Source: an uncultured Rubrobacteraceae bacterium (GTDB lineage: Bacteria > Actinomycetota > Rubrobacteria > Rubrobacterales > Rubrobacteraceae). Taken from it: a stretch of DNA of 61,870 nucleotides. The translations under genes were made by a program, and so were the position numbers. Numbering within the stretch: the first letter of the stretch is position 1; each line of letters opens with the position of its first letter. This document shows, piece after piece, positions 61,792 to 61,870 of this stretch. The DNA is taken from positions 1 through 61,870 of the forward strand of contig CADCVE010000097.1 in NCBI GenBank assembly GCA_902806065.1, read 5' to 3'. Under the pieces are notes generated by a model. It saw nothing but the letters and a program-made list of their open reading frames with translations. It was not told where the DNA came from and ran no database searches.

Positions 61792-61870
61792 TCATAAACA
61801 CTTCCTGAGCAATATGATGATGCACCCAAGCTGCGCCATGCCCAGAAAGTTCTCATCCTTGTATTCGTAG
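61792..61870 (-). mobile_element. C-terminal end of an IS5-type transposase, cut by the window edge
   Basis: The minus strand reads YEYKDENFLGMAQLGC followed by IIILLRKCL and TGA, the characteristic C-terminal tail of IS5-group DDE transposases. Only about 25 codons are in the window; the rest lies to the right. The bases to its left (61675-61791) show no gene and should include the element's terminal repeat. Confidence 0.75.

Overview
The window is a 61.9-kb piece of the replication-origin region of a high-GC actinobacterial chromosome. The flanking gene order is parB-parA-rsmG-jag-yidC-yidD-rnpA-rpmH leftward and dnaA-dnaN-S4-recF-gyrB-gyrA rightward. A fhaA-fhaB-pstP-rodA-pbpA-pknB block near the origin, frequent GTG/TTG starts and several apparently leaderless genes all fit Actinobacteria. 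A deep-branching, Rubrobacter-like lineage is my best guess; that is inference from gene content and protein style, not from a database comparison.

Layout. 1-5133: leftward chromosome-partition, 16S-methylation and membrane-insertion genes, with two parS sites between rsmG and jag. 5134-8265: origin region, with two DnaA boxes before an unusual GHKL-ATPase/helix-turn-helix gene, then dnaA, then a dense dnaA-dnaN intergenic array of DnaA boxes ending in a DnaA-trio-like unwinding element. 8266-16061: dnaN, an S4-domain gene with no ordinary start codon, recF, gyrB, a tiny membrane ORF, gyrA and a DUF6941-like gene. 16121-18731: a NYN/LOTUS RNase-like protein, small unknowns, and rnpB (about 460 nt). 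18846-22429: succinate dehydrogenase/fumarate reductase operon and tRNA-Gly(CCC). 22532-28978: accessory metabolism (Nudix, CoaC-like flavoprotein, SDR) and a very large coiled-coil/beta-CASP nuclease-like protein paired with a small winged-helix gene. 29051-38425: a seven-gene, tightly coupled leftward operon for Ser/Thr phosphorylation control of cell-wall growth. 38618-41086: tRNA-Leu(CAG), a secreted protein, an Lrp-type sensor domain and a HAD hydrolase. 41135-47297: a YgfZ-like protein and sufC-sufB-(terminator)-sufD-Rieske-GFA-sufU for Fe-S cluster assembly. 47312-53724: small enzymes, a decayed SDR pseudogene, a run of polytopic membrane proteins including a tandem duplicate pair, an aldehyde dehydrogenase and a MarR regulator. 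53805-61674: queG, DnaJ-TM protein, META lipoprotein, HExGH peptidase, glycosyltransferase, universal stress protein, aroE with a newly noticed 49-codon upstream ORF and a perfect palindrome, and rex. The right edge enters an IS5-type transposase.

How it works together: the left half holds replication start, segregation, DNA supercoiling and ribosome/tRNA-processing genes. The middle operon couples growth signalling (kinases, FHA readers, PP2C phosphatase) to a SEDS/PBP pair that builds peptidoglycan. The suf block supplies clusters to proteins such as SdhB and QueG, and Rex links redox state to transcription. The most interesting candidates for something undescribed are the GHKL-ATPase/wHTH protein directly in front of dnaA within the origin, the coiled-coil/beta-CASP plus wHTH gene pair, and the palindrome/short-ORF/aroE unit. 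All functions are read from sequence motifs by eye; no alignment or search was run.
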